This document shows, one piece after another, positions 33,901-46,115 of a stretch of DNA of 64,000 bases. The position numbers and the translations under genes were made by a program. The DNA is from Rhynochetos jubatus (taxonomy: Eukaryota; Chordata; Aves; Eurypygiformes; Rhynochetidae): positions 13,032,404 through 13,096,403 of the forward strand of contig CM050657.1 in NCBI GenBank assembly GCA_027574665.1, read 5' to 3'. The stretch's first letter is position 1. Every line of letters begins with the position of its first letter. The notes beneath the pieces were generated by a model. It saw nothing but the letters and a program-made list of their open reading frames with translations, was not told the origin of the DNA and searched no databases.

Positions 33901-35364
33901 TCTTGGCAGGCCTTTGCAATGCCAGCTAGCCCTGGAGCTGTGGGCTTTCTGGTTCTCCGGACGCTAACCCTAAGCGTAACCCTAATTGTTAGGGTGCGCG
34001 GTTTCCGGCCCCGGCCCCTCTGGGTTCTGGCTAGGAAAGGTGGGGAGGCAGCAATGTGGGTGCAGTGTTTTGCTCCTCTTGGCAGGCCTTTGCAATGCCA
34101 GCTAGCCCTGGAGCTGTGGGCTTTCTGGTTCTCCGGACGCTAACCCTAAGTGTAACCCTAATATTTGACGTGCGCGTTTTCCGGCCACGGCCCCTCTGGG
34201 TTCTAGCTAATAAAGCTGGGGAGGCAGCAATGTGGGTGCAGTGTTTTGCTCCTCTTGGCAGGCCTTTGCAATGCCAGCTAGCCCTGGAGCTGTGGGCTTT
34301 CTGGTTCTCCAGACGCTAACCCTAAGCGTAACCCTAATATTTGACGTCCGCGGTTTCCGGCCCCGACCCACTGGGTTCTGGCTAATAAAGGTGGGGAGGC
34401 AGCAATGTGGGTGCAGTGTTTTGCTGCTCTTGGCAGGCCTTTGCAATGCCAGCTAGCCCTGGAGCTGTGGGCTTTCTGGTTCTCCGGACGCTAACCCTAA
34501 GCGTAACCCTAATTGTTAGGGTGCGCTGTTTCCGGCCCCGGCCCCTCTGGGTTCTGGCTAATAAAGGTGGGGATGCAGCAATGTGGGTGCAGTGTTTTGC
34601 TCCTCTTGGCAGGCCTTTGCAATGCCAGCTAGCCCTGGAGCTGTGGGCTTTCTGGTTCTCCGGATGCTAACCCTAAGCGTAACGCTAATATTTGACGTGC
34701 GCGGTTTCCGGCCGCGGCCCCTCTGGGTTCTGGCTAGGGAAGGTGGGGAGGCAGCAATGTGGGTGCAGTGTTTTGCTCCTCTTGGCAGGCCTTTGCAATG
34801 CCAGCTAGCCCTGGAGCTGTGGGCTTTCTGGTTCTCCGGACGCTAACCCTAAGCGTAACCCTAATTGTTAGGGTGCGCGGTTTCCGGCCCCGGCCCCTCT
34901 GGGTTCTGGCTAATAAAGCTGGGAAGGCAGCAATGTGGGTGCAGTGTTTTGCTCCTCTTGGCAGGCCTTTGCAATGCCAGCTAGCCCTGGAGCTGTGGGC
35001 TTTCTGGTTCTCCAGACGCTAACCCTAAGCGTAACCCTAATATTTGACGTCCGCGGTTTCCGGCCCCGACCCACTGGGTTCTGGCTAATAAAGGTGGGGA
35101 GGCAGCAATGTGGGTGCAGTGTTTTGCTGCTCTTGGCAGGCCTTTGCAATGCCAGCTAGCCCTGGAGCTGTGGGCTTTCTGGTTCTCCGGACGCTAACCC
35201 TAAGCGTAACCCTAATTGTTAGGGTGCGCTGTTTCCGGCCCCGGCCCCTCTGGGTTCTGGCTAATAAAGGTGGGGATGCAGCAATGTGGGTGCAGTGTTT
35301 TGCTCCTCTTGGCAGGCCTTTGCAATGCCAGCTAGCCCTGGAGCTGTGGGCTTTCTGGTTCTCC
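30999..35364 (+). repeat. 4,398-bp duplication, copy 2
   Basis: This second copy directly abuts the first. Its right end overlaps the start of the next repeated block (34,785 onwards), so the duplications are nested rather than separate. Near identity over 4.4 kb implies a very recent event or an assembly artefact. Confidence 0.9.
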
Positions 35365-38300
35365 GGATGCTAACCCTAAGCGTAACGCTAATATTTGACG
35401 TGCGCGGTTTCCGGCCGCGGCCCCTCTGGGTTCTGGCTAGGGAAGGTGGGGAGGCAGCAATGTGGGTGCAGTGTTTTGCTCCTCTTGGCAGGCCTTTGCA
35501 ATGCCAGCTAGCCCTGGAGCTGTGGGCTTTCTGGTTCTCCGGACGCTAACCCTAAGCGTAACCCTAATTGTTAGGGTGCGCGGTTTCCGGCCCCGGCCCC
35601 TCTGGGTTCTGGCTAATAAAGCTGGGAAGGCAGCAATGTGGGTGCAGTGTTTTGCTCCTCTTGGCAGGCCTTTGCAATGCCAGCTAGCCCTGGAGCTGTG
35701 GGCTTTCTGGTTCTCCGGACGCTAACCCTAACCCTAACCCTAATTGTTCGGGTGCGCGGTTTCCGGCCCCGGCCCCTCTGGGTTCTGGCTAATAAAGGTG
35801 GGGATGCAGCAATGTGGGTGCAGTGTTTTGCTCCTATTGGCAGGCCTTTGCAATGCCAGCTAGCCCTGGAGCTGTGGGCTTTCTGGTTCTCCGGACGCTA
35901 ACCCTAACCCTAATATTTGACGTGCGCGGTTTCCGGCCCCGGCCCCTGTGGGTTCTGGCTAATAAAGCTGGGAAGGCAGCAATGTGGGTGCAGTGTTTTG
36001 CTGCTCTTGGCAGGCCTTTGCAATGCCAGCTAGCCCTGGAGCTGTGGGCTTTCTGGTTCTCCGGACGCTAACCCTAAGCGCAACCCTAATTGTTAGGGTG
36101 CGCGGTTTCCGGCCCCGGCCCCTGTGGGTTCTGGCTAGGGAAGGTGGGGAGGCAGCAATGTGGGTGCAGTGTTTTGCTCCTCTTGGCAGGCCTTTGCAAT
36201 GCCAGCTAGCCCTGGAGCTGTGGGCTTTCTGGTTCTCCGGACGCTAACCCTAAGCGTAACCCTAATTGTTAGGGTGCGCGGTTTCCGGCCCCGGCCCCTG
36301 TGGGTTCTGGCTAGGGAAGGTGGGGAGGCAGCAATGTGGGTGCAGTGTTTTGCTCCTCTTGGCAGGCCTTTGCAATGCCAGCTAGCCCTGGAGCTGTGGG
36401 CTTTCTGGTTCTCCGGACGCTAACCCTAAGCGTAACCCTAATATTTGACGTGCGCGGTTTCCGTCCCCGGCCCCTCTGGGTTCTGGCTAATAACGGTGGG
36501 GAGGCAGCAATGTGGGTGCAGTGTTTTGCTCCTCTTGGCAGGCCTTTGCAATGCCAGCTAGCCCTGGAGCTGTGGGCTTTCTGGTTCTCCGGACGCTAAC
36601 CCTAACCCTAACCCTAATTGTTAGGGTGCGCGGTTTCCGGCCCCGGCCTCTCTGGGTTCTGGCTAATAAAGGTGGGGATGCAGCAATGTGGGTGCAGTGT
36701 TTTGCTCCTCTTGGCAGGCCTTTGCAATGCCAGCTAGCCCTGGAGCTGTGGGCTTTCTGGTTCTCCGGACGCTAACCCTAACCCTAATATTTGACGTGCG
36801 CGGTTTCCGGCCCCGGCCCCTGTGGGTTCTGGCTAATAAAGCTGGGAAGGCAGCAATGTGGGTGCAGTGTTTTGCTCCTCTTGGCAGGCCTTTGCAATGC
36901 CAGCTAGCCCTGGAGCTGTGGGCTTTCTGGTTCTCCGGACGCTAACCCTAACCCTAATATATGACGTGCGCGGTTTCCGGCCCCGGCCCCTCTGGGTTCT
37001 GGCTAGGGAAGGTGGGGATGCAGCAATGTGGGTGCAGTGTTTTGCTCCTCTTGGCAGGCCTTTGCAATGCCAGCTAGCCCTGGAGCTGTGGGCTTTCTGG
37101 TTCTCCGGACGCTAACCCTAAGCGTAACCCTAATTGTTAGGGTGCGCGGTTTCCGGCCCGGGCCCCTGTGGGTTCTGGCTAGGGAAGGTGGGGAGGCAGC
37201 AATGTGGGTGCAGTGTTTTGCTCCTCTTGGCAGGCCTTTGCAATGCCAGCTAGCCCTGGAGCTGTGGGCTTTCTGGTTCTCCGGACGCTAACCCTAAGCG
37301 TAACCCTAATATTTGACGTGCGCGGTTTCCGGCCCCGGCCCCTCTGGATTCAGGCTAGGGAAGGTGGGGAGGCAGCAATGTGGGTGCAGTGTTTTGCTCC
37401 TCTTGGCAGGCCTTTGCAATGCCAGCTAGCCCTGGAGCTGTGGGCTTTCTGGTTCTCCGGACGCTAACCCTAAGCGTAACCCTAATATTTGACGTGCGCG
37501 GTTTCCGTCCCCGGCCCCTCTGGGTTCTGGCTAATAAAGCTGGGGAGGCAGCAATGTGGGTGCAGTGTTTTGCTGCTCTTGGCAGGCCTTTGCAATGCCA
37601 GCTAGCCCTGGAGCTGTGGGCTTTCTGGTTCTCCGGACGCTAACCCTAAGCGTAACCCTAATTGTTAGGGTGCGCGGTTTCTGGCCCTGGCCCCTGTGGG
37701 TTCTGGCTATGGAAGGTGGGGAGGCAGCAATGTGGGTGCAGTGTTTTGCTCCTCTTGGCAGGCCTTTGCAATGCCAGCTAGCCCTGGAGCTGTGGGCTTT
37801 CTGGTTCTCCGGACGCGAACCCTAAGCGTAACCCTAATTGTTCGGGTGCGCGTTTTCCGGCCCTGGCCCCTCTGGGTTCTGGCTAATAAAGCTGGGGAGG
37901 CAGCAATGTGGGTGCAGTGTTTTGCTCCTCTTGGCAGGCCTTTGCAATGCCAGCTAGCCCTGGAGCTGTGGGCTTTCTGGTTCTCCGGACGCTAACCCTA
38001 AGCGTAACCCTAATATTTGACGTGCGCGGTTTCCGGCCCCGGCCCCTGTGGGTTCTGGCTAGGGAAGGTGGGGAGGCAGCAATGTGGGTGCAGTGTTTTG
38101 CTCCTCTTGGCAGGCCTTTGCAATGCCAGCTAGCCCTGGAGCTGTGGGCTTTCTGGTTCTCCGGACGCTAACCCTACGCGTAACCCTAATTGTTAGGGTG
38201 CGCGGTTTCCGGCCCCGGCCCCTCTGGGTTCTGGCTAGGGAAGGTGGGGAGGCAGCAATGTGGGTGCAGTGTTTTGCTCCTCTTGGCAGGGCTTTGCAAT

Positions 38301-38736
38301 GCCAGCTAGCCCTGGAGCTGTGGGCTTTCTGGTTCTCCGGACGCTAACCCTAAGCGTAACCCTAATTGTTAGGGTGCGCGGTTTCCGGCCCCGGCCCCTG
38401 TGGGTTCTGGCTAGGGAAGGTGGGGAGGCAGCAATGTGGGTGCAGTGTTTTGCTCCTCTTGGCAGGCCTTTGCAATGCCAGCTAGCCCTGGAGCTGTGGG
38501 CTTTCTGGTTCTCCGGACGCTAACCCTAACCCTAACCCTAATATTTGACGTGCGCGGTTTCCGGCCCTGGCCCCTCTGGGTTCTGGCTAGGGAAGGTGGG
38601 GAGGCAGCAATGTGGGTGCAGTGTTTTGCTCCTCTTGGCAGGCCTTTGCAATGCCAGCTAGCCCTGGAGCTGTGGGCTTTCTGGTTCTCCGGACGCTAAC
38701 CCTAAGCGTAACCCTAATATTTGACGTGCGCGGTTT
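34785..38736 (+). repeat. Block of about 4.5 kb, copy 1
   Basis: The block is rich in perfect telomeric triplets and 170-bp units. It lines up with 39,341-43,298 at offset 4,556, then 4,386 after 36,858, because this copy has one extra 170-bp monomer at 36,772-36,941 relative to the other. Shared rare markers are CTCCTATTGGC at 35,831/40,387, AAGCGCAACC near 36,075/40,631, TAATAACGG near 36,489/41,045, GGATTCAGGC near 37,346/41,727, GGCTATGGAAGG near 37,705/42,091, GGACGCGAACC near 37,812/42,198 and GGCAGGGC at 38,285/42,671. Confidence 0.88.
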
Positions 38737-39340
38737 ACGGCCCCGGCCCCTCTGGGTTCTGGCTAGGGAAGGTGGGGAGGCAGCAATGTGGGTGCAGTGT
38801 TTTGTTCCTCTTGGCAGGCCTTTGCAATGCCAGCTAGCCCTGGAGCTGTGGGCTTTCTGGTTCTCCGGACGCTAACCCTAAGCGTAACCCTAATTGTTAG
38901 GGTGCGCGGTTTCCGGCCCCGGCCCCTCTGGGTTCTGGCTAGGAAAGGTGGGGAGGCAGCAATGTGGGTGCAGTGTTTTGCTCCTCTTGGCAGGCCTTTG
39001 CAATGCCAGCTAGCCCTGGAGCTGTGGGCTTTCTGGTTCTCCGGACGCTAACCCTAAGTGTAACCCTAATATTTGACGTGCGCGTTTTCCGGCCACGGCC
39101 CCTCTGGGTTCTAGCTAATAAAGCTGGGGAGGCAGCAATGTGGGTGCAGTGTTTTGCTCCTCTTGGCAGGCCTTTGCAATGCCAGCTAGCCCTGGAGCTG
39201 TGGGCTTTCTGGTTCTCCAGACGCTAACCCTAAGCGTAACCCTAATATTTGACGTCCGCGGTTTCCGGCCCCGACCCACTGGGTTCTGGCTAATAAAGGT
39301 GGGGAGGCAGCAATGTGGGTGCAGTGTTTTGCTGCTCTTG

Positions 39341-42300
39341 GCAGGCCTTTGCAATGCCAGCTAGCCCTGGAGCTGTGGGCTTTCTGGTTCTCCGGACGCT
39401 AACCCTAAGCGTAACCCTAATTGTTAGGGTGCGCGGTTTCCGGCCCCGGCCCCTCTGGGTTCTGGCTAATAAAGCTGGGAAGGCAGCAATGTGGGTGCAG
39501 TGTTTTGCTCCTCTTGGCAGGCCTTTGCAATGCCAGCTAGCCCTGGAGCTGTGGGCTTTCTGGTTCTCCAGACGCTAACCCTAAGCGTAACCCTAATATT
39601 TGACGTCCGCGGTTTCCGGCCCCGACCCACTGGGTTCTGGCTAATAAAGGTGGGGAGGCAGCAATGTGGGTGCAGTGTTTTGCTGCTCTTGGCAGGCCTT
39701 TGCAATGCCAGCTAGCCCTGGAGCTGTGGGCTTTCTGGTTCTCCGGACGCTAACCCTAAGCGTAACCCTAATTGTTAGGGTGCGCTGTTTCCGGCCCCGG
39801 CCCCTCTGGGTTCTGGCTAATAAAGGTGGGGATGCAGCAATGTGGGTGCAGTGTTTTGCTCCTCTTGGCAGGCCTTTGCAATGCCAGCTAGCCCTGGAGC
39901 TGTGGGCTTTCTGGTTCTCCGGATGCTAACCCTAAGCGTAACGCTAATATTTGACGTGCGCGGTTTCCGGCCGCGGCCCCTCTGGGTTCTGGCTAGGGAA
40001 GGTGGGGAGGCAGCAATGTGGGTGCAGTGTTTTGCTCCTCTTGGCAGGCCTTTGCAATGCCAGCTAGCCCTGGAGCTGTGGGCTTTCTGGTTCTCCGGAC
40101 GCTAACCCTAAGCGTAACCCTAATTGTTAGGGTGCGCGGTTTCCGGCCCCGGCCCCTCTGGGTTCTGGCTAATAAAGCTGGGAAGGCAGCAATGTGGGTG
40201 CAGTGTTTTGCTCCTCTTGGCAGGCCTTTGCAATGCCAGCTAGCCCTGGAGCTGTGGGCTTTCTGGTTCTCCGGACGCTAACCCTAACCCTAACCCTAAT
40301 TGTTCGGGTGCGCGGTTTCCGGCCCCGGCCCCTCTGGGTTCTGGCTAATAAAGGTGGGGATGCAGCAATGTGGGTGCAGTGTTTTGCTCCTATTGGCAGG
40401 CCTTTGCAATGCCAGCTAGCCCTGGAGCTGTGGGCTTTCTGGTTCTCCGGACGCTAACCCTAACCCTAATATTTGACGTGCGCGGTTTCCGGCCCCGGCC
40501 CCTGTGGGTTCTGGCTAATAAAGCTGGGAAGGCAGCAATGTGGGTGCAGTGTTTTGCTGCTCTTGGCAGGCCTTTGCAATGCCAGCTAGCCCTGGAGCTG
40601 TGGGCTTTCTGGTTCTCCGGACGCTAACCCTAAGCGCAACCCTAATTGTTAGGGTGCGCGGTTTCCGGCCCCGGCCCCTGTGGGTTCTGGCTAGGGAAGG
40701 TGGGGAGGCAGCAATGTGGGTGCAGTGTTTTGCTCCTCTTGGCAGGCCTTTGCAATGCCAGCTAGCCCTGGAGCTGTGGGCTTTCTGGTTCTCCGGACGC
40801 TAACCCTAAGCGTAACCCTAATTGTTAGGGTGCGCGGTTTCCGGCCCCGGCCCCTCTGGGTTCTGGCTAGGGAAGGTGGGGAGGCAGCAATGTGGGTGCA
40901 GTGTTTTGCTCCTCTTGGCAGGCCTTTGCAATGCCAGCTAGCCCTGGAGCTGTGGGCTTTCTGGTTCTCCGGACGCTAACCCTAAGCGTAACCCTAATAT
41001 TTGACGTGCGCGGTTTCCGTCCCCGGCCCCTCTGGGTTCTGGCTAATAACGGTGGGGAGGCAGCAATGTGGGTGCAGTGTTTTGCTCCTCTTGGCAGGCC
41101 TTTGCAATGCCAGCTAGCCCTGGAGCTGTGGGCTTTCTGGTTCTCCGGACGCTAACCCTAACCCTAACCCTAATTGTTAGGGTGCGCGGTTTCCGGCCCC
41201 GGCCTCTCTGGGTTCTGGCTAATAAAGGTGGGGATGCAGCAATGTGGGTGCAGTGTTTTGCTCCTCTTGGCAGGCCTTTGCAATGCCAGCTAGCCCTGGA
41301 GCTGTGGGCTTTCTGGTTCTCCGGACGCTAACCCTAACCCTAATATATGACGTGCGCGGTTTCCGGCCCCGGCCCCTCTGGGTTCTGGCTAGGGAAGGTG
41401 GGGATGCAGCAATGTGGGTGCAGTGTTTTGCTCCTCTTGGCAGGCCTTTGCAATGCCAGCTAGCCCTGGAGCTGTGGGCTTTCTGGTTCTCCGGACGCTA
41501 ACCCTAAGCGTAATCCTAATTGTTAGGGTGCGCGGTTTCCGGCCCGGGCCCCTGTGGGTTCTGGCTAGGGAAGGTGGGGAGGCAGCAATGTGGGTGCAGT
41601 GTTTTGCTCCTCTTGGCAGGCCTTTGCAATGCCAGCTAGCCCTGGAGCTGTGGGCTTTCTGGTTCTCCGGACGCTAACCCTAAGCGTAACCCTAATATTT
41701 GACGTGCGCGGTTTCCGGCCCCGGCCCCTCTGGATTCAGGCTAGGGAAGGTGGGGAGGCAGCAATGTGGGTGCAGTGTTTTGCTCCTCTTGGCAGGCCTT
41801 TGCAATGCCAGCTAGCCCTGGAGCTGTGGGCTTTCTGGTTCTCCGGACGCTAACCCTAAGCGTAACCCTAATATTTGACGTGCGCGGTTTCCGTCCCCGG
41901 CCCCTCTGGGTTCTGGCTAATAAAGCTGGGGAGGCAGCAATGTGGGTGCAGTGTTTTGCTGCTCTTGGCAGGCCTTTGCAATGCCAGCTAGCCCTGGAGC
42001 TGTGGGCTTTCTGGTTCTCCGGACGCTAACCCTAAGCGTAACCCTAATTGTTAGGGTGCGCGGTTTCTGGCCCTGGCCCCTGTGGGTTCTGGCTATGGAA
42101 GGTGGGGAGGCAGCAATGTGGGTGCAGTGTTTTGCTCCTCTTGGCAGGCCTTTGCAATGCCAGCTAGCCCTGGAGCTGTGGGCTTTCTGGTTCTCCGGAC
42201 GCGAACCCTAAGCGTAACCCTAATTGTTCGGGTGCGCGTTTTCCGGCCCTGGCCCCTCTGGGTTCTGGCTAATAAAGCTGGGGAGGCAGCAATGTGGGTG

Positions 42301-43298
42301 CAGTGTTTTGCTCCTCTTGGCAGGCCTTTGCAATGCCAGCTAGCCCTGGAGCTGTGGGCTTTCTGGTTCTCCGGACGCTAACCCTAAGCGTAACCCTAAT
42401 ATTTGACGTGCGCGGTTTCCGGCCCCGGCCCCTGTGGGTTCTGGCTAGGGAAGGTGGGGAGGCAGCAATGTGGGTGCAGTGTTTTGCTCCTCTTGGCAGG
42501 CCTTTGCAATGCCAGCTAGCCCTGGAGCTGTGGGCTTTCTGGTTCTCCGGACGCTAACCCTACGCGTAACCCTAATTGTTAGGGTGCGCGGTTTCCGGCC
42601 CCGGCCCCTGTGGGTTCTGGCTAGGGAAGGTGGGGAGGCAGCAATGTGGGTGCAGTGTTTTGCTCCTCTTGGCAGGGCTTTGCAATGCCAGCTAGCCCTG
42701 GAGCTGTGGGCTTTCTGGTTCTCCGGACGCTAACCCTAAGCGTAACCCTAATTGTTAGGGTGCGCGGTTTCCGGCCCCGGCCCCTGTGGGTTCTGGCTAA
42801 TAAAGGTGGGGAGGCAGCAATGTGGGTGCAGTGTTTTGCTCCTCTTGGCAGGCCTTTGCAATGCCAGCTAGCCCTGGAGCTGTGGGCTTTCTGGTTCTCC
42901 GGACGCTAACCCTAAGCGTAACCCTAATTGTTAGGGTGCGCGGTTTCCGGCCCCGGCCCCTCTGGATTCAGGCTAGGGAAGGTGGGGAGGCAGCAATGTG
43001 GGTGCAGTGTTTTGCTCCTCTTGGCAGGCCTTTGCAATGCCAGCTAGCCCTGGAGCTGTGGGCTTTCTGGTTCTCCGGACGCTAACCCTAACCCTAACCC
43101 TAATATTTGACGTGCGCGGTTTCCGGCCCTGGCCCCTCTGGGTTCTGGCTAGGGAAGGTGGGGAGGCAGCAATGTGGGTGCAGTGTTTTGCTCCTCTTGG
43201 CAGGCCTTTGCAATGCCAGCTAGCCCTGGAGCTGTGGGCTTTCTGGTTCTCCGGACGCTAACCCTAAGCGTAACCCTAATATTTGACGTGCGCGGTTT
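39341..43298 (+). repeat. Block of about 4.5 kb, copy 2
   Basis: This is the second copy of the preceding block, with one 170-bp unit fewer and one extra 176-bp unit near 42.8 kb that carries a second GGATTCAGGC. Private changes such as GTAATCCTAA near 41,511 are absent from copy 1. The piece 38,612-39,340 that separates the copies repeats 33,704-34,432, shown by the shared GGTTTACGG at 29,431, 33,829 and 38,737. Confidence 0.88.
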
Positions 43299-44254
43299 CC
43301 GTCCCCGGCCCCTCTGGGTTCTGGCTAATAAAGCTGGGGAGGCAGCAATGTGGGTGCAGTGTTTTGCTCCTCTTGGCAGGCCTTTGCAATGCCAGCTAGC
43401 CCTGGAGCTGTGGGCTTTCTGGTTCTCCGGACGCTAACCCTAAGCGTAACCCTAATTGTTAGGGTGCGCGGTTTCTGGCCCTGGCCCCTGTGGGTTCTGG
43501 CTATGGAAGGTGGGGAGGCAGCAATGTGGGTGCAGTGTTTTGCTCCTCTTGGCAGGCCTTTGCAATGCCAGCTAGCCCTGGAGCTGTGGGCTTTGTGGTT
43601 CTCCGGACGCTAACCCTAAGCGTAACCCTAATTGTTAGGGTGCGCGGTTTCCGGCCCCGGCCCCTGTGGGTTCTGGCTAGGGAAGGTGGGGAGGCAGCAA
43701 TGTGGGTGCAGTGTTTTGCTCCTCTTGGCAGGCCTTTGCAATGCCAGCTAGCCCTGGAGCTGTGGGCTTTCTGGTTCTCCGGACGCTAACCCTAAGCGTA
43801 ACCCTAATATTTGACGTGCGCGTTTTCCGGCCCCGGCCCCTCTGGGTTCTAGCTAATAAAGCTGGGGAGGCAGCAATGTGGGTGCAGTGTTTTGCTCCTC
43901 TTGGCAGGCCTTTGCAATGCCAGCTAGCCCTGGAGCTGTGGGCTTTCTGGTTCTCCAGACGCTAACCCTAAGCGTAACCCTAATATTTGACGTCCGCGGT
44001 TTCCGGCCCCGACCCACTGGGTTCTGGCTAATAAAGGTGGGGAGGCAGCAATGTGGGTGCAGTGTTTTGCTCCTCTTGGCAGGCCTTTGCAATGCCAGCT
44101 AGCCCTGGAGCTGTGGGCTTTCTGGTTCTCCGGACGCTAACCCTAAGCGTAACCCTAATTGTTAGGGTGCGCTGTTTCCGGCCCCGGCCCCTCTGGGTTC
44201 TGGCTAATAAAGGTGGGGAGGCAGCAATGTGGGTGCAGTGTTTTGCTCCTCTTG

Positions 44255-46115
44255 GCAGGCCTTTGCAATGCCAGCTAGCCCTGGAGCTGTGGGCTTTCTG
44301 GTTCTCCGGACGCTAACCCTAAGCGTAACCCTAATTGTTAGGGTGCGCTGTTTCCGGCCCCGGCCCCTCTGGGTTCTGGCTAATAAAGGTGGGGATGCAG
44401 CAATGTGGGTGCAGTGTTTTGCTCCTCTTGGCAGGCCTTTGCAATGCCAGCTAGCCCTGGAGCTGTGGGCTTTCTGGTTCTCCGGATGCTAACCCTAAGC
44501 GTAACGCTAATATTTGACGTGCGCGGTTTCCGGCCGCGGCCCCTCTGGGTTCTGGCTAGGGAAGGTGGGGAGGCAGCAATGTGGGTGCAGTGTTTTGCTC
44601 CTCTTGGCAGGCCTTTGCAATGCCAGCTAGCCCTGGAGCTGTGGGCTTTCTGGTTCTCCGGACGCTAACCCTAAGCGTAACCCTAATTGTTAGGGTGCGC
44701 GGTTTCCGGCCCCGGCCCCTCTGGGTTCTGGCTAATAAAGCTGGGAAGGCAGCAATGTGGGTGCAGTGTTTTGCTCCTCTTGGCAGGCCTTTGCAATGCC
44801 AGCTAGCCCTGGAGCTGTGGGCTTTCTGGTTCTCCAGACGCTAACCCTAAGCGTAACCCTAATATTTGACGTCCGCGGTTTCCGGCCCCGACCCACTGGG
44901 TTCTGGCTAATAAAGGTGGGGAGGCAGCAATGTGGGTGCAGTGTTTTGCTGCTCTTGGCAGGCCTTTGCAATGCCAGCTAGCCCTGGAGCTGTGGGCTTT
45001 CTGGTTCTCCGGACGCTAACCCTAAGCGTAACCCTAATTGTTAGGGTGCGCTGTTTCCGGCCCCGGCCCCTCTGGGTTCTGGCTAATAAAGGTGGGGATG
45101 CAGCAATGTGGGTGCAGTGTTTTGCTCCTCTTGGCAGGCCTTTGCAATGCCAGCTAGCCCTGGAGCTGTGGGCTTTCTGGTTCTCCGGATGCTAACCCTA
45201 AGCGTAACGCTAATATTTGACGTGCGCGGTTTCCGGCCGCGGCCCCTCTGGGTTCTGGCTAGGGAAGGTGGGGAGGCAGCAATGTGGGTGCAGTGTTTTG
45301 CTCCTCTTGGCAGGCCTTTGCAATGCCAGCTAGCCCTGGAGCTGTGGGCTTTCTGGTTCTCCGGACGCTAACCCTAAGCGTAACCCTAATTGTTAGGGTG
45401 CGCGGTTTCCGGCCCCGGCCCCTCTGGGTTCTGGCTAATAAAGCTGGGAAGGCAGCAATGTGGGTGCAGTGTTTTGCTCCTCTTGGCAGGCCTTTGCAAT
45501 GCCAGCTAGCCCTGGAGCTGTGGGCTTTCTGGTTCTCCGGACGCTAACCCTAACCCTAACCCTAATTGTTCGGGTGCGCGGTTTCCGGCCCCGGCCCCTC
45601 TGGGTTCTGGCTAATAAAGGTGGGGATGCAGCAATGTGGGTGCAGTGTTTTGCTCCTATTGGCAGGCCTTTGCAATGCCAGCTAGCCCTGGAGCTGTGGG
45701 CTTTCTGGTTCTCCGGACGCTAACCCTAACCCTAATATTTGACGTGCGCGGTTTCCGGCCCCGGCCCCTGTGGGTTCTGGCTAATAAAGCTGGGAAGGCA
45801 GCAATGTGGGTGCAGTGTTTTGCTGCTCTTGGCAGGCCTTTGCAATGCCAGCTAGCCCTGGAGCTGTGGGCTTTCTGGTTCTCCGGACGCTAACCCTAAG
45901 CGCAACCCTAATTGTTAGGGTGCGCGGTTTCCGGCCCCGGCCCCTGTGGGTTCTGGCTAGGGAAGGTGGGGAGGCAGCAATGTGGGTGCAGTGTTTTGCT
46001 CCTCTTGGCAGGCCTTTGCAATGCCAGCTAGCCCTGGAGCTGTGGGCTTTCTGGTTCTCCGGACGCTAACCCTAAGCGTAACCCTAATTGTTAGGGTGCG
46101 CGGTTTCCGGCCCCG
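44255..46115 (+). repeat. Block of about 4.5 kb, partial copy 3
   Basis: About ten monomers match 34,433-36,293 at offset 9,822. They include the GACCCACT unit at 44,841, the GGATGC units near 44,486 and 45,189, the CTCCTATTGGC unit at 45,653 and AAGCGCAACC near 45,897. The match then stops and unrelated variant orders follow. Confidence 0.82.
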
